Positions 18,701-26,116 of a DNA stretch of 64,000 nucleotides are shown in pieces. The notes beneath the pieces were generated by a model. It was not told where the DNA came from. It searched no databases and saw only the letters and a program-made list of their open reading frames with translations. Location of the stretch: the NCBI GenBank assembly GCA_963818925.1, contig CAWFTN010000001.1:1-64000 (forward strand), read 5' to 3'. Numbering within the stretch: the first letter of the stretch is position 1; each line of letters opens with the position of its first letter. A program made the position numbers and the translations under genes. The stretch is from JAMXLG01 sp963818925 (GTDB lineage Bacteria > Vulcanimicrobiota > Vulcanimicrobiia > Vulcanimicrobiales > Vulcanimicrobiaceae).

Positions 18701-18928
18701 GACTCGATTCAAATGCCGGGCAAGCTGCGTGAAGACTTGCAAACGCTGCAGTTCTTCTCGGGAGCGGTCGTGACGCCGGCAATGTTGCAATACTTCGATC
18801 GCGGACAAAGCGAGTTCAACGAAGCCCGCACTCGCTACAACGCCTTCGTCACTCAGCAAGTGCCGCAACTCAATGCGACACTGCAGACTCTAAAACTGAA
18901 GACCATTACGGTAAATCAGGTTCACTAG
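15713..18928 (+). CDS. secreted BNR-repeat beta-propeller protein, paralogue A
   Basis: 1071 residues. A signal peptide (VELLLCATAGMLSAAPAYA) is followed by a Pro/Thr linker (about 30-60) and two propeller regions with many Asp-box repeats S/T-x-D-G-G-x-x-W, for example TTDGGEKW, TNDGGKTW, STDGGKTW, SDDGGNNW, TRDGGKHW and SFDGGNAW. This resembles VPS10/sortilin and xyloglucanase-type propellers annotated as BNR glycosyl hydrolases. The C-terminal 250 residues form a beta-sandwich and helical region. A strong ribosome site (aaggagg) precedes the GTG. No catalytic residues can be assigned, so a binding role is possible. Confidence 0.85.
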   Translation: MKSRLLVELLLCATAGMLSAAPAYAQATPTPAASPTPGAEAPAKPAKPTPTPSPTPTPGPPYGNMDWREIGPATAGGRVAAVAGSATDPKLYYVGSGGGGVWKSSNGAQTWDPVFAKESVAAIGAVTIDPTDNNTVWVGTGEANPRNDVSYGGGVYKTTDGGEKWANMGLVATKQISRILVDPRDHNHVIVGALGDLFNDSPDRGVYVTNDGGKTWSKTLYTGPETGVSDMALDPANPNVVYAGMWTFQRRPWTFTSGGPDDGLFKSTDGGKTWTKLTGHGLPTDTLGRIGLAIAPSNGNRVYALIESKQGILWRSDDGGNNWTMVSKDTLVDQRPFYFSHIGVDSKNPDTVYAVSEALAKSTDGGKTFKEIADQVHVDYHAIWISPNDPSRIMTGEDGGYALTVDGGANWFFSANLPIAQVYRVGLSNENPYWVCGGLQDNNSWCAPNNTQDPSGIQNKAWINVVGGDGEWAVPDPVDPNYIWSDSENGFVLVSNKVTKDGWFVIPYLQSSIESFDTRQAKIRWNWETPIAFAPWDGHIAWIGGNRLFQSTDRGLHWTIVSPDLTRNDKAHQAPSGGPITHDVSGAEESDTLLDIEGSKIAKGEIWVGTDDGLIQLTRDGGKHWKNVTPPGGPEFGRYASISPSPLVDGTAYAINDGHYTGDNKPYVFVTHDFGKHWTPITNGIPNDQWARAIAADIHNRNLVYLGTEEGMWISFDGGNAWQKFMNNLPTVSVHDIRMQPQFNDLVIATHGRSIYIMDDMTPIQQLQTALARGNYLFPVRTSYQYNQRGDDEGTYTNYAAENPPNGTEMTFYQRAAQKNPPKVEILDSYGHVVRSYQGTHKVGGKDEPWVSNKVGLNRFVWDWSSEGPVKWYGAARERYQGPNGGPNVPPGNYSVRLTLGNQTFMQRFVVKADPKTLYTQKQLVQGYELAKRGEALYSQVDTMLNNLDTVKKSLDEATTAATKANDTGSSAKLKAIAQAREDLFSTLTADYHNDEDSIQMPGKLREDLQTLQFFSGAVVTPAMLQYFDRGQSEFNEARTRYNAFVTQQVPQLNATLQTLKLKTITVNQVH

Positions 18929-18952
18929 GGTTTGCCCGTTTAGGGCAAACCC
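18928..18952 (+). terminator. hairpin between the two BNR genes
   Basis: Perfect ten-base arms GGGTTTGCCC and GGGCAAACCC around the loop GTTTA, starting at the last base of the paralogue A stop codon. It is followed by atatctctctttt, a weak T-rich run. It may terminate part of the transcripts or protect the upstream mRNA end, giving unequal expression of the two paralogues. Confidence 0.6.
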
Positions 18953-18986
18953 ATATCTCTCTTTTGTGGAGGACGAGGGAAAAACG

Positions 18987-21900
18987 TTGAATCTACGTAC
19001 GCGCGCGGTTGCTGCCTTGGCAGCGGCCGCGCTGCTCGCGCCGGTGGCGGCGCATGCAGCAAATGCACCTTATACCGATCTCAAATGGCGCTCGATCGGA
19101 CCGGCAATCGCCGGCGGACGTGTCGCCGGCGTCGCGGGAACCCCGCAAGATCCCAAGATCTACTACATCGCAACAGCGGGCGGCGGCGTCTGGAAGACGG
19201 AAAACGGCGGCGCAACTTGGGACCCCGTTTTCGACAATCACGGTGTTGCCGCGATCGGTTCGGTTGCAATCGATCCGCAACACAAAGACACGGTGTGGGC
19301 GGGAACCGGTGAAGCGAATCCCCGCAACGACGTTACGTTCGGTAACGGCCTGTACAAAACCACGGACGGTGCGAAAACTTGGACACGCGTAGGACTCGAA
19401 GGCGTGTGGAGCATTTCGCGCATTGTCGTCGATCCGAAGAATAGCAATCACGTCGTCGTCGCCGCGTTCGGCGATCCGTTCAAAGACTCCGAGAATCGCG
19501 GCGTCTACGTGACGTTCGACGGCGGTAAGACATTCAAGAAGACGCTGTATCTCGGGCCGTCGAGCGGCGCGAGCGATCTGGCGATGGATCCGAAGAATCC
19601 GAGCGTCGTCTACACCGGTATGTGGCAATTCCGTCGCGTGCCGTGGAATTTCACGAGCGGCGGCCCCGACGACGGCCTCTTTAAATCAACCGACGGCGGT
19701 CGCACCTGGAAGCGCTTGACGGGACATGGATTGCCGAGCGGATATACCGGACGCATTGGTCTGGCGGTTGCGCAGAGCGATCCGAGCCGCGTCTACGCGC
19801 TGATCGAAGCGAAGGGCGGGATTCTGTGGCGTAGCGATAACGCGGGCGCTAACTGGAAGATGATCAACGACAACACGCTCGTCGACCAGCGTCCGTTCTA
19901 CTTCACGCACGTCAACGTCGATCCGTCGAACGCGGATCACGTATATGCCGTGTCGGAAATGCTCGCAGAAAGCAAAGACGGCGGCAAGAAGTTTACCGAG
20001 ATTGCGAAGGACGTCCACGTCGACTATCACGCGATGTGGATCGCTCCAAACGATCCCAAGCGCATGATGACGGGTGAAGACGGAGGCTATGCGCTCACCC
20101 TCGACGGTGGCAAGAACTGGGCGTTCTCGCGCAACTTGACGATCGGCGAAGTCTATCACGTTGGACTTTCGAACGAGAATCCGTACACGGTCTGCGCGCC
20201 GCTTCAAGATAACAATGGCTTCTGCGGTCCGTCGAATTCGCTCTCGCCCGACGGTATCTTGAACCGTCACTGGACCAACGTCGTCGGCGGCGACGGCGAA
20301 TGGAGCATTCCCGATCCGATCGATCCGAACTACATCTGGAGCGATCTCGAAAACGGCGTGCTGCTCGTCTTCAACAAGAAGACGGAATCGTCGCGTTTCG
20401 TACGTCCGTACGATGCGTTTCCGGGAAGCTTCCTCGGGCCGTTCGATCTGAGTAAAGCGAAATATCGCTTCAACTGGGATTCGCCGGTCAACTTCGCTCC
20501 ATGGGACGGACACATCGCGTGGTTTGGCGGCAACGTCCTGTTCCAGACGACCGATCGGGGCGAACGCTGGACGGTGATTTCCCCGGATCTCACGCGCAAC
20601 ATCAAGGAACATCAACAGCCCACGGGCGGTCCGCTCGCAAAAGACGTGTCGGGCGCAGAGTATACCGATACATTGCTCGACATCGAAGGCTCGCCTGTCG
20701 ACAAGGGTGAGATCTGGGTCGGTACCGACGACGGTCTCGTGCAGATGACGCGCGACGGCGGCGACCACTGGCAGAACGTCACCCCGCCGGGGACGCCGCA
20801 ATATGCGCGTATCCCGTCGGTCGTTCCGTCGTCGCTGCAAGCCGGTACGGCCTACGCGGTTGCGGACAACCATCGGATGGGCGACTATGCGCCGTACGTG
20901 TTCGTCACGCACGACTACGGTAAGACCTGGACGAAGATCGTCAACGGATTGCCCGGCGACGTGTGGGCGCGTTCGGTGCGACCGGACATTCACAACTCCA
21001 ATCTCGTCTATGCGGGCACCGAAACCGGATTGTACATCTCGTACGACGGCGGCTCGCATTGGGACAGCTTCCGAAACAACTTGCCGCAGGTGTCGGTCCG
21101 CGACATTCGCATGCAGCCGGACTTCAACGATCTCGTGATCGCCACGCACGGCCGCGATATCTGGATTCTCGATGATGCGACCTCGCTGCAGCAATTGCCG
21201 GAAGCGCAACGCGCAGGCACGATGCTCTTCAAGCCGCGCACGTCCTACGAGTATCACTACCACTCGAACGAAAACTCGAGCGCGTATACCGATTTCGCAG
21301 GACAGAATCCGCCGCAAGGCGCGATCGTCGACTTCTATCAATCCGCCCCGCAAAAGGGCACGCTCTCTGCCGAGATTCTCGACGCGAGCGGCAAGGTGAT
21401 TCGCACGATCAAGGGCACGCACAAAGTCGCCGGCAAAGACACCCCGTACATTCCCAACAAGGCCGGCATCAATCGCTTCACGTGGGACTTCCACATCGAT
21501 GGTCCGGCGAAGTGGCATGGTGCGGCGCGTGAAGAGTATCAAGGTCCGAACACCGGCCCGATGGTCGTACCCGGCGCATACTCCATTCGCATGGCGATCG
21601 GCGGCAAGTCGATGACGCAAAGCTTCGACGTGAAGCCCGATCCACGCGATGCGTGGACGCAGGCGCAATATCAAGCCGGCTTCGACTTCGCGCTGAAGTA
21701 CAATGGCCGGTACGGCAAGATCGACGATGCACTCAACAACCTCGATGCGATCAAGAAGTCGCTGGCGGCGGCGAAGAGCAGCGATCCGTCCCTGAGCTCC
21801 GCCATCGACTCCGCGCAGAAGACGTGGAGCGACGTGTTCTACGGCTTCACGGCAGACTATCACAACGACGAAGACTCGATTCAGCGCCCGGGTTCGCTGC

Positions 21901-22103
21901 GCGAATCCGTTCCGCGCACGGGCTTCGGCGTACAATTGCCGCCGACGGCGGAACAGCTCGACTACGCGTCGCGTTTCGACGCTGCGTACGATAAAGCGTT
22001 CGCCGACTACAACGCCTTCGTCCAGTCGCTACAAGGACTTTCGAAGCAGTTGCAGGCCAAAGGCATGAAACCGATCGAAGGCGCGACACCGGTCACGCCG
22101 TAG
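18987..22103 (+). CDS. secreted BNR-repeat beta-propeller protein, paralogue B
   Basis: About 1038 residues, co-linear with paralogue A over most of its length (shared blocks such as VGTGEANPRNDV, FTSGGPDDGLFKSTDGG, VDQRPFYFTHV, MTGEDGGYALT, VVGGDGEW, WVGTDDGL and TADYHNDEDSIQ). It lacks the Pro/Thr linker. The signal peptide is NLRTRAVAALAAAALLAPVA. The TTG at 18987 is chosen because it begins the signal peptide and follows the gaggga site; a GTG at 18966 would add seven residues. Repeats are Asp-box type (TTDGAKTW, SKDGGKKF, TRDGGDHW). Function as for paralogue A; the duplication is recent enough to keep long identical blocks. Confidence 0.85.
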   Translation: MNLRTRAVAALAAAALLAPVAAHAANAPYTDLKWRSIGPAIAGGRVAGVAGTPQDPKIYYIATAGGGVWKTENGGATWDPVFDNHGVAAIGSVAIDPQHKDTVWAGTGEANPRNDVTFGNGLYKTTDGAKTWTRVGLEGVWSISRIVVDPKNSNHVVVAAFGDPFKDSENRGVYVTFDGGKTFKKTLYLGPSSGASDLAMDPKNPSVVYTGMWQFRRVPWNFTSGGPDDGLFKSTDGGRTWKRLTGHGLPSGYTGRIGLAVAQSDPSRVYALIEAKGGILWRSDNAGANWKMINDNTLVDQRPFYFTHVNVDPSNADHVYAVSEMLAESKDGGKKFTEIAKDVHVDYHAMWIAPNDPKRMMTGEDGGYALTLDGGKNWAFSRNLTIGEVYHVGLSNENPYTVCAPLQDNNGFCGPSNSLSPDGILNRHWTNVVGGDGEWSIPDPIDPNYIWSDLENGVLLVFNKKTESSRFVRPYDAFPGSFLGPFDLSKAKYRFNWDSPVNFAPWDGHIAWFGGNVLFQTTDRGERWTVISPDLTRNIKEHQQPTGGPLAKDVSGAEYTDTLLDIEGSPVDKGEIWVGTDDGLVQMTRDGGDHWQNVTPPGTPQYARIPSVVPSSLQAGTAYAVADNHRMGDYAPYVFVTHDYGKTWTKIVNGLPGDVWARSVRPDIHNSNLVYAGTETGLYISYDGGSHWDSFRNNLPQVSVRDIRMQPDFNDLVIATHGRDIWILDDATSLQQLPEAQRAGTMLFKPRTSYEYHYHSNENSSAYTDFAGQNPPQGAIVDFYQSAPQKGTLSAEILDASGKVIRTIKGTHKVAGKDTPYIPNKAGINRFTWDFHIDGPAKWHGAAREEYQGPNTGPMVVPGAYSIRMAIGGKSMTQSFDVKPDPRDAWTQAQYQAGFDFALKYNGRYGKIDDALNNLDAIKKSLAAAKSSDPSLSSAIDSAQKTWSDVFYGFTADYHNDEDSIQRPGSLRESVPRTGFGVQLPPTAEQLDYASRFDAAYDKAFADYNAFVQSLQGLSKQLQAKGMKPIEGATPVTP

Positions 22104-22123
22104 GTTCGATTCCGTTTCCTTGA

Positions 22124-22170
22124 GAAGAGCGGCGGTATGTGTGTGAACGACCGCCGCTCTTCGCTTTTTT
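22124..22170 (+). terminator. intrinsic terminator after BNR paralogue B
   Basis: Thirteen-base perfect arms gaagagcggcggt (22124-22136) and accgccgctcttc (22150-22162) are followed by gctttttt. This is a textbook rho-independent terminator 20 bases after the paralogue B stop. The loop contains the apparent ATG of the next gene and the second arm encodes its twin arginine. Confidence 0.85.
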
Positions 22171-23306
22171 CACGACCGGCGTTTTTCGCCGCGCTCGGCG
22201 CTGCTGCGCTTCCGCTCTTTGCGGAACCGGCGCGCGCGCTCGACGCCATGCAGAATGCGGCGGGAACGAACGGCGCGGAGCTCATCGTGCCGGGCGGGTT
22301 GCGCGAAGCAAATCGCCGCGCGGCCGAAATGGCAACGCGTTCGCCGTTTGCGCGGGCAGTGACCGCGCAATCGTTCTCGCTAGCGCAGTCGATCGGCGAT
22401 GCGAAGCTGCGCTCGTCCGTGATGTCGGTATTGACCGATCCACTGCCGCTCTACATGCGGAAGTATCCGACGCACGGGTCGCGGGTTGCCTTACGCGATG
22501 CGCTTGCGCGCGAAGGATTCGTCGCGGCGAACGCACCGGTCGAGGGAATATTTCCGCCGGTCGGCGAGCGCGGAATCGCACAGCCGTTCTGGAGCGCGCC
22601 CGGATCGGACACGAACGGGCATCACAGCTATCCCGGCGGCTTGTGCGTGCACGAACTCTTCAACGCCCGTATGGGTGGTGAGTTTTCGCAAACGTACGGC
22701 GCCCAGTATTTTGACTCACGGCATGCCGTCGATCGTGATCTCGCGATCGGTGCCGCGTTCTATCACGACATCATGAAGACGGTTGTCTTCCAATATCACG
22801 AGGACGGAACGTTTTTCGACGAACTGCCGATCGGTGCGACGGGCGGCCATCATTGTCTCTCCGGAGCGGAAGCAATCGTGCGCGGACATGATGCGCGGTT
22901 TGTTACCGTCTTGCTTGCCGCGCACGCTGCGCCGTCGCTCGGCGATGAGGCGAAGGTCGTGACCTGGTGCCGAGCCGCGGCGATGATCGCGGGCATCGAT
23001 CCGGTCGAATATGGGCTCGTGCGCAAAACGTCCGACGGCTATGCGCTCGCGAAACCTCCTCCGATCGAGGCATTCGTGAATCACTTGAGCGATCACGACT
23101 ACGTGCTCTCGATTTATGCTGCGCAAGCCGTGCGTCCGGCGCTCGCGACGGTCGCTTCGCGCTTCGGCGTCAGCGCCTCCGACACGTCGGCACTGAATTG
23201 GTGGCGGCTCGGCGTTACGTCGCGTGCATCGGCGATCGCACTCTACCATGAACTGACGAAGGGTGAAGACGCGTTCCTGAAGGCCGTTAGCGCAGCAATT
23301 TCTTGA
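22137..23306 (+). CDS. exported HD-domain-like protein of unknown function
   Basis: 389 residues. The N-terminus (DRRSSLFSRPAF, then a hydrophobic stretch and ARA) resembles a Tat or Sec signal. Metal-ligand spacing of an HD hydrolase is visible: HHSYPGGLCVHE, AAFYHDIMKT, GGHHCLSGAEA and an acidic GDE further on. HD proteins are usually phosphohydrolases, but an exported one is unusual and no substrate is evident. The signal peptide forces the start to 22137 or the GTG at 22143, both inside the terminator loop. The 3' end overlaps the convergent serine hydrolase by 20 bases. Confidence 0.65.
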   Translation: MCVNDRRSSLFSRPAFFAALGAAALPLFAEPARALDAMQNAAGTNGAELIVPGGLREANRRAAEMATRSPFARAVTAQSFSLAQSIGDAKLRSSVMSVLTDPLPLYMRKYPTHGSRVALRDALAREGFVAANAPVEGIFPPVGERGIAQPFWSAPGSDTNGHHSYPGGLCVHELFNARMGGEFSQTYGAQYFDSRHAVDRDLAIGAAFYHDIMKTVVFQYHEDGTFFDELPIGATGGHHCLSGAEAIVRGHDARFVTVLLAAHAAPSLGDEAKVVTWCRAAAMIAGIDPVEYGLVRKTSDGYALAKPPPIEAFVNHLSDHDYVLSIYAAQAVRPALATVASRFGVSASDTSALNWWRLGVTSRASAIALYHELTKGEDAFLKAVSAAIS

Positions 23307-24126
23307 GCAGCGCGTCATGCTTGTACGACGTGCTCTTCGCGAAGTGCACGACGACGAGATCGCGCGATGGGATGATGTACAGTCCCTGTCCCGCGGACCC
23401 GCTGGCGTAAAAGGTGTCGTCCGGGACGCCCGCGGGCGCAAGCCACCAGCAGAGTCCGTAACGCGGATTTGCGGATGAACCGCGTAACGCTTCGGCGTTT
23501 TCGCGCACGTGTTGCAGCCTGTATCGTCCGTAGGCGAGCCACTCGCTCGCGCGCAATTGCGCGCCGGTCGGCAGCGGATGCGTTCCGTCGCTCAACGTTC
23601 GCCATTCGTCGACGTGGACGTGCGCGGGGTCGAGCACGCGCCGCTGTAAGTACGTATGCGGCGTTTCACGTTGCGGTTCGAGAACGCGCGCAAAGAACGC
23701 GCCGAAGACCTGCAGCGGAATTCCGCCGTACGTGAAGATCTCGCTCGGGCGGTTTTTCAGCGCAATCGTAAGCGCTTTCTCGTAGGTAGGAACCGAAGCG
23801 CCGAGACCGCCGAATCCGTAGCCGGCTGTCATGGAGAGCAGCATCCGCGGCGTAATTTCGCGACGGATGTCGCCGGCGAATTCGGGGATGGCGCGCACGA
23901 CCGGCTCATCGAGCTCAAAGAGTCCGTCTTTCACCGCGCATAACGCGGCCGCGCCCCAGAAACTCTTCGTACCGCTGTAGAGCGCGTGCGGGGCATCGGC
24001 GCGATGGCCCGACTCGTACGTTTCGAAGAGCGTCTCGTTCGACGTCGCCACAATGAGGGCGTGCAACGTGTGCTTGCGAGCATACGCGGCCGCTGCGTCG
24101 AAGTTGAGTGAAGCCACCTGTGCCAT
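23287..24126 (-). CDS. beta-lactamase-fold serine hydrolase
   Basis: 279 residues of the class C beta-lactamase/esterase superfamily. The catalytic S-x-x-K is in LYSGTKSFWGAA, the tyrosine motif is probably in FTYGGIPLQ, and FYASGSAGQGLYIIP takes the place of the third motif. No signal peptide is seen, so it is probably cytosolic and may be an esterase rather than a penicillin-binding enzyme. The ATG at 24126 starts the family-like sequence. Its start nearly touches that of the divergent dehydrogenase, leaving almost no room for separate promoters. Confidence 0.8.
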   Translation of the reverse strand: MAQVASLNFDAAAAYARKHTLHALIVATSNETLFETYESGHRADAPHALYSGTKSFWGAAALCAVKDGLFELDEPVVRAIPEFAGDIRREITPRMLLSMTAGYGFGGLGASVPTYEKALTIALKNRPSEIFTYGGIPLQVFGAFFARVLEPQRETPHTYLQRRVLDPAHVHVDEWRTLSDGTHPLPTGAQLRASEWLAYGRYRLQHVRENAEALRGSSANPRYGLCWWLAPAGVPDDTFYASGSAGQGLYIIPSRDLVVVHFAKSTSYKHDALLKKLLR

Positions 24127-24139
24127 GAGGAGGACTTTC

Positions 24140-25132
24140 GTGCTCGCCGCAGTCCGCCATGCAGACGACGAGAAAGGCCGGTTGCGCCTTGAAGAGATCG
24201 AGGCGCCGCGGCCGGCTTCGAACGACGTATTGCTCGAAGTGACCGCGTGCGGCGTGTGCCGCACCGATCTGCACGTCGTGGACGCCGAGTTGCCACCACA
24301 CCATCCGGCGATCGTTCCCGGTCATCAGATCGTCGGACGCGTCGCGGCCGTCGGTTCCGACGTCGATCCGGCGCTCGTTGGGAAGCGCCGCGGAGTTTCG
24401 TGGGTCGCCTCAACGGACGGGACGTGCGCGCAGTGCCGCGCCGGCCGAGAAAATCTGTGCGACGAGATTACATTCACCGGCTACGATCGCAATGGTGGCT
24501 ACGAACAATTCGCGACAGCGCGCGCAGATTTTACATACGAATTGCCCGACGAATTGGACGACGTTTCGGCTGCGCCGCTGCTGTGCGCGGGTATTATCGG
24601 GTATCGCGCGCTGCGTGTAGCAGAAGTGCAGCGGAGCGAACGCGTGGGCCTCTACGGGTTCGGTGCGTCGGCGCACCTCGTCATCCAAGTACTCCAGGCG
24701 TGGGACTGCGAGGCCTACGTTGCGACACGCGGCGAGTCACATGGGGAACTCGCGCGCCGTATGGGAGCGGTATGGGTCGGCAGCGAGGCTGACCAACCGC
24801 CGGCGCAACTCGATCGCGCGGTCACCTTTGCGCCGTCGGGGGACGTCGTAGTCGCGGCCCTGCGTGCGCTACGCAAAGGCGGAATCGTCGCGATCAACGC
24901 GATTCATCTGGATCGCATGCCCGAGTTTGATTACGATCACCTTTTATGGGGCGAACGGCAGCTAAGGAGCGTAGCAAATATGACGCGCGAAGATGCAAAT
25001 GGCTTTCTTTCCCTGGCGGCGAGGGCAGGTATCCGGTCGCGAGCGACGCAGTTTTCCCTACGGGAAGCGCCTGCCGCGCTCGACGCGTTGCGCAGCGACC
25101 GCATCGACGGTGCTGCCGTGATTCTCCCGTAG
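24140..25132 (+). CDS. zinc-dependent alcohol dehydrogenase family protein
   Basis: 330-residue medium-chain dehydrogenase. Catalytic zinc ligands are visible in TACGVCRTDLHVV, PGHQIVGRV and PLLCAGIIGYRAL. The structural zinc lobe is DGTCAQCRAGRENLC, where the first of the usual four cysteines is aspartate. The nucleotide-binding fold starts at VGLYGFGASAHLV. The GTG at 24140 is preferred because aggagga (24128-24134) lies six bases before it; an ATG at 24125 would leave no ribosome site. The substrate is probably a primary alcohol or aldehyde. The gre-like gene follows ten bases later. Confidence 0.85.
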   Translation: MLAAVRHADDEKGRLRLEEIEAPRPASNDVLLEVTACGVCRTDLHVVDAELPPHHPAIVPGHQIVGRVAAVGSDVDPALVGKRRGVSWVASTDGTCAQCRAGRENLCDEITFTGYDRNGGYEQFATARADFTYELPDELDDVSAAPLLCAGIIGYRALRVAEVQRSERVGLYGFGASAHLVIQVLQAWDCEAYVATRGESHGELARRMGAVWVGSEADQPPAQLDRAVTFAPSGDVVVAALRALRKGGIVAINAIHLDRMPEFDYDHLLWGERQLRSVANMTREDANGFLSLAARAGIRSRATQFSLREAPAALDALRSDRIDGAAVILP

Positions 25133-25142
25133 AAAGGCCACG

Positions 25143-25583
25143 ATGAGCCGAGCCTTTGTCAAAGATGACGACGGCGGGCCGGAACCTTCGTTCAACCGTC
25201 CCGTCAGCGAATCTCCGAACTACGTCACACCTCGCGGCTTGGAGCTGCTTCGTGAGGCACTTGCCCGCGCGGAATCAGAGCAAAACGAACGCGACGTGCG
25301 GTATTACAGCGAGCGCGTGCAGACGGCAATCGTCGTCGAGCCCGCATCGCACGTGAACGGCGTCGTGGAATTCGGCGCAACGGTCGAGGCGCACGACGCT
25401 CGAAGCGAACGCTTACACGTACGAATCGTCGGCGAAGATGAAGCCGATCCGTTGAAAGGATCTATTAGCTGGGAGTCGCCGATTGCGCGTGCTCTCGCCG
25501 ATCATCACGTCGGCGATCGCGTAACGGTCGTTCGTCCTGCCGGTCCGATCGAGTATACGATCGACGCGATTACGTACGAATAG
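25143..25583 (+). CDS. GreA/GreB-family transcription elongation factor
   Basis: 146 residues. The N-terminal part (YVTPRGLELLREALARAESEQNERD) resembles the start of the Gre coiled coil, but is shorter than in GreA. The C-terminal FKBP-like domain is seen in VEFGATVEAHDA, IVGEDEADPLKGSISWESP, and VGDRVTVVRPAGPIEYTI. Gre factors enter the RNA polymerase secondary channel and stimulate transcript cleavage. The shortened coiled coil leaves open a regulator such as Rnk. It probably shares a transcript with the upstream dehydrogenase. Confidence 0.82.
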   Translation: MSRAFVKDDDGGPEPSFNRPVSESPNYVTPRGLELLREALARAESEQNERDVRYYSERVQTAIVVEPASHVNGVVEFGATVEAHDARSERLHVRIVGEDEADPLKGSISWESPIARALADHHVGDRVTVVRPAGPIEYTIDAITYE

Positions 25584-25585
25584 CG

Positions 25586-25966
25586 CTACATGCCGGGCGC
25601 TTTGCCCTGTTCGGCCTCAAAGACATAGATGCGGCCGCGGATCGTCGCATTACCGCTCATCCATTCGCCTTTGAGCGATCCGCGGAACGTAATCTGCCGC
25701 ACGGTTAGCATAACGTTTCCGTCGCTAACTGCGCCGCTCACCGGGATATTCGTTTGGTTTGCAAACGGGCTGTTGGGTTGGATAGAAATGTCCGTGTAGC
25801 GTCCGGTAACGATGCCGTTATTGAAGTTGAGGTACATCTGCCCAACGTACGGCTGCCCGACGTTGTTGAGCGGACGGAAGCCGATAACGTATGGCACGTT
25901 ACGAACGACACCGCTCGTGGATACGCCGCAAAGTATGAAAGCAAAAAGAAGTGATAGTCTTTTCAT
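25586..25966 (-). CDS. secreted small protein of unknown function
   Basis: 126 residues: signal peptide KRLSLLFAFILCGVSTSG, then a beta-rich domain (VGQMYLNFNNGIVTGRYTD, NVMLTVRQITFRGSLKGEW) ending in EQGKAPGM. The ATG at 25966 has a ribosome site (aggag) nearby. It is convergent with the gre-like gene, with a two-base gap. I do not recognise a family; the repeated short strands suggest a lipocalin-like or other small beta fold. Confidence 0.55.
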   Translation of the reverse strand: MKRLSLLFAFILCGVSTSGVVRNVPYVIGFRPLNNVGQPYVGQMYLNFNNGIVTGRYTDISIQPNSPFANQTNIPVSGAVSDGNVMLTVRQITFRGSLKGEWMSGNATIRGRIYVFEAEQGKAPGM

Positions 25967-26070
25967 GGCATCTCCTGATGGGCGACAGCGCGTCATGAAT
26001 AGGCGGACCGTTTAGGTACCCTCCCAATTTACGCGACTTGCGTCCAGTTTACCCCGGCTGCTTGCCCGCG

Positions 26071-26100
26071 CGAGGGCCGCAGTATAAACCGCGGCCCTCG
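26071..26100. terminator. ten-base-arm hairpin downstream of the lipoprotein gene
   Basis: Arms cgagggccgc and gcggccctcg flank the loop agtataaacc. It lies 17 bases after the stop of the minus-strand lipoprotein gene. No T run follows, so it may be a weak or factor-assisted terminator, or an RNA-stabilising hairpin. Confidence 0.45.
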
Positions 26101-26116
26101 ATGGGCCGTGTCGGAA

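Noticed and set aside
19686..21935. Open frame of 749 codons on the minus strand opposite BNR paralogue B
   Set aside because: It is rich in Arg, His and Val, shows no domain or start signal, and mirrors the codon bias of the plus-strand gene, as expected at high GC.
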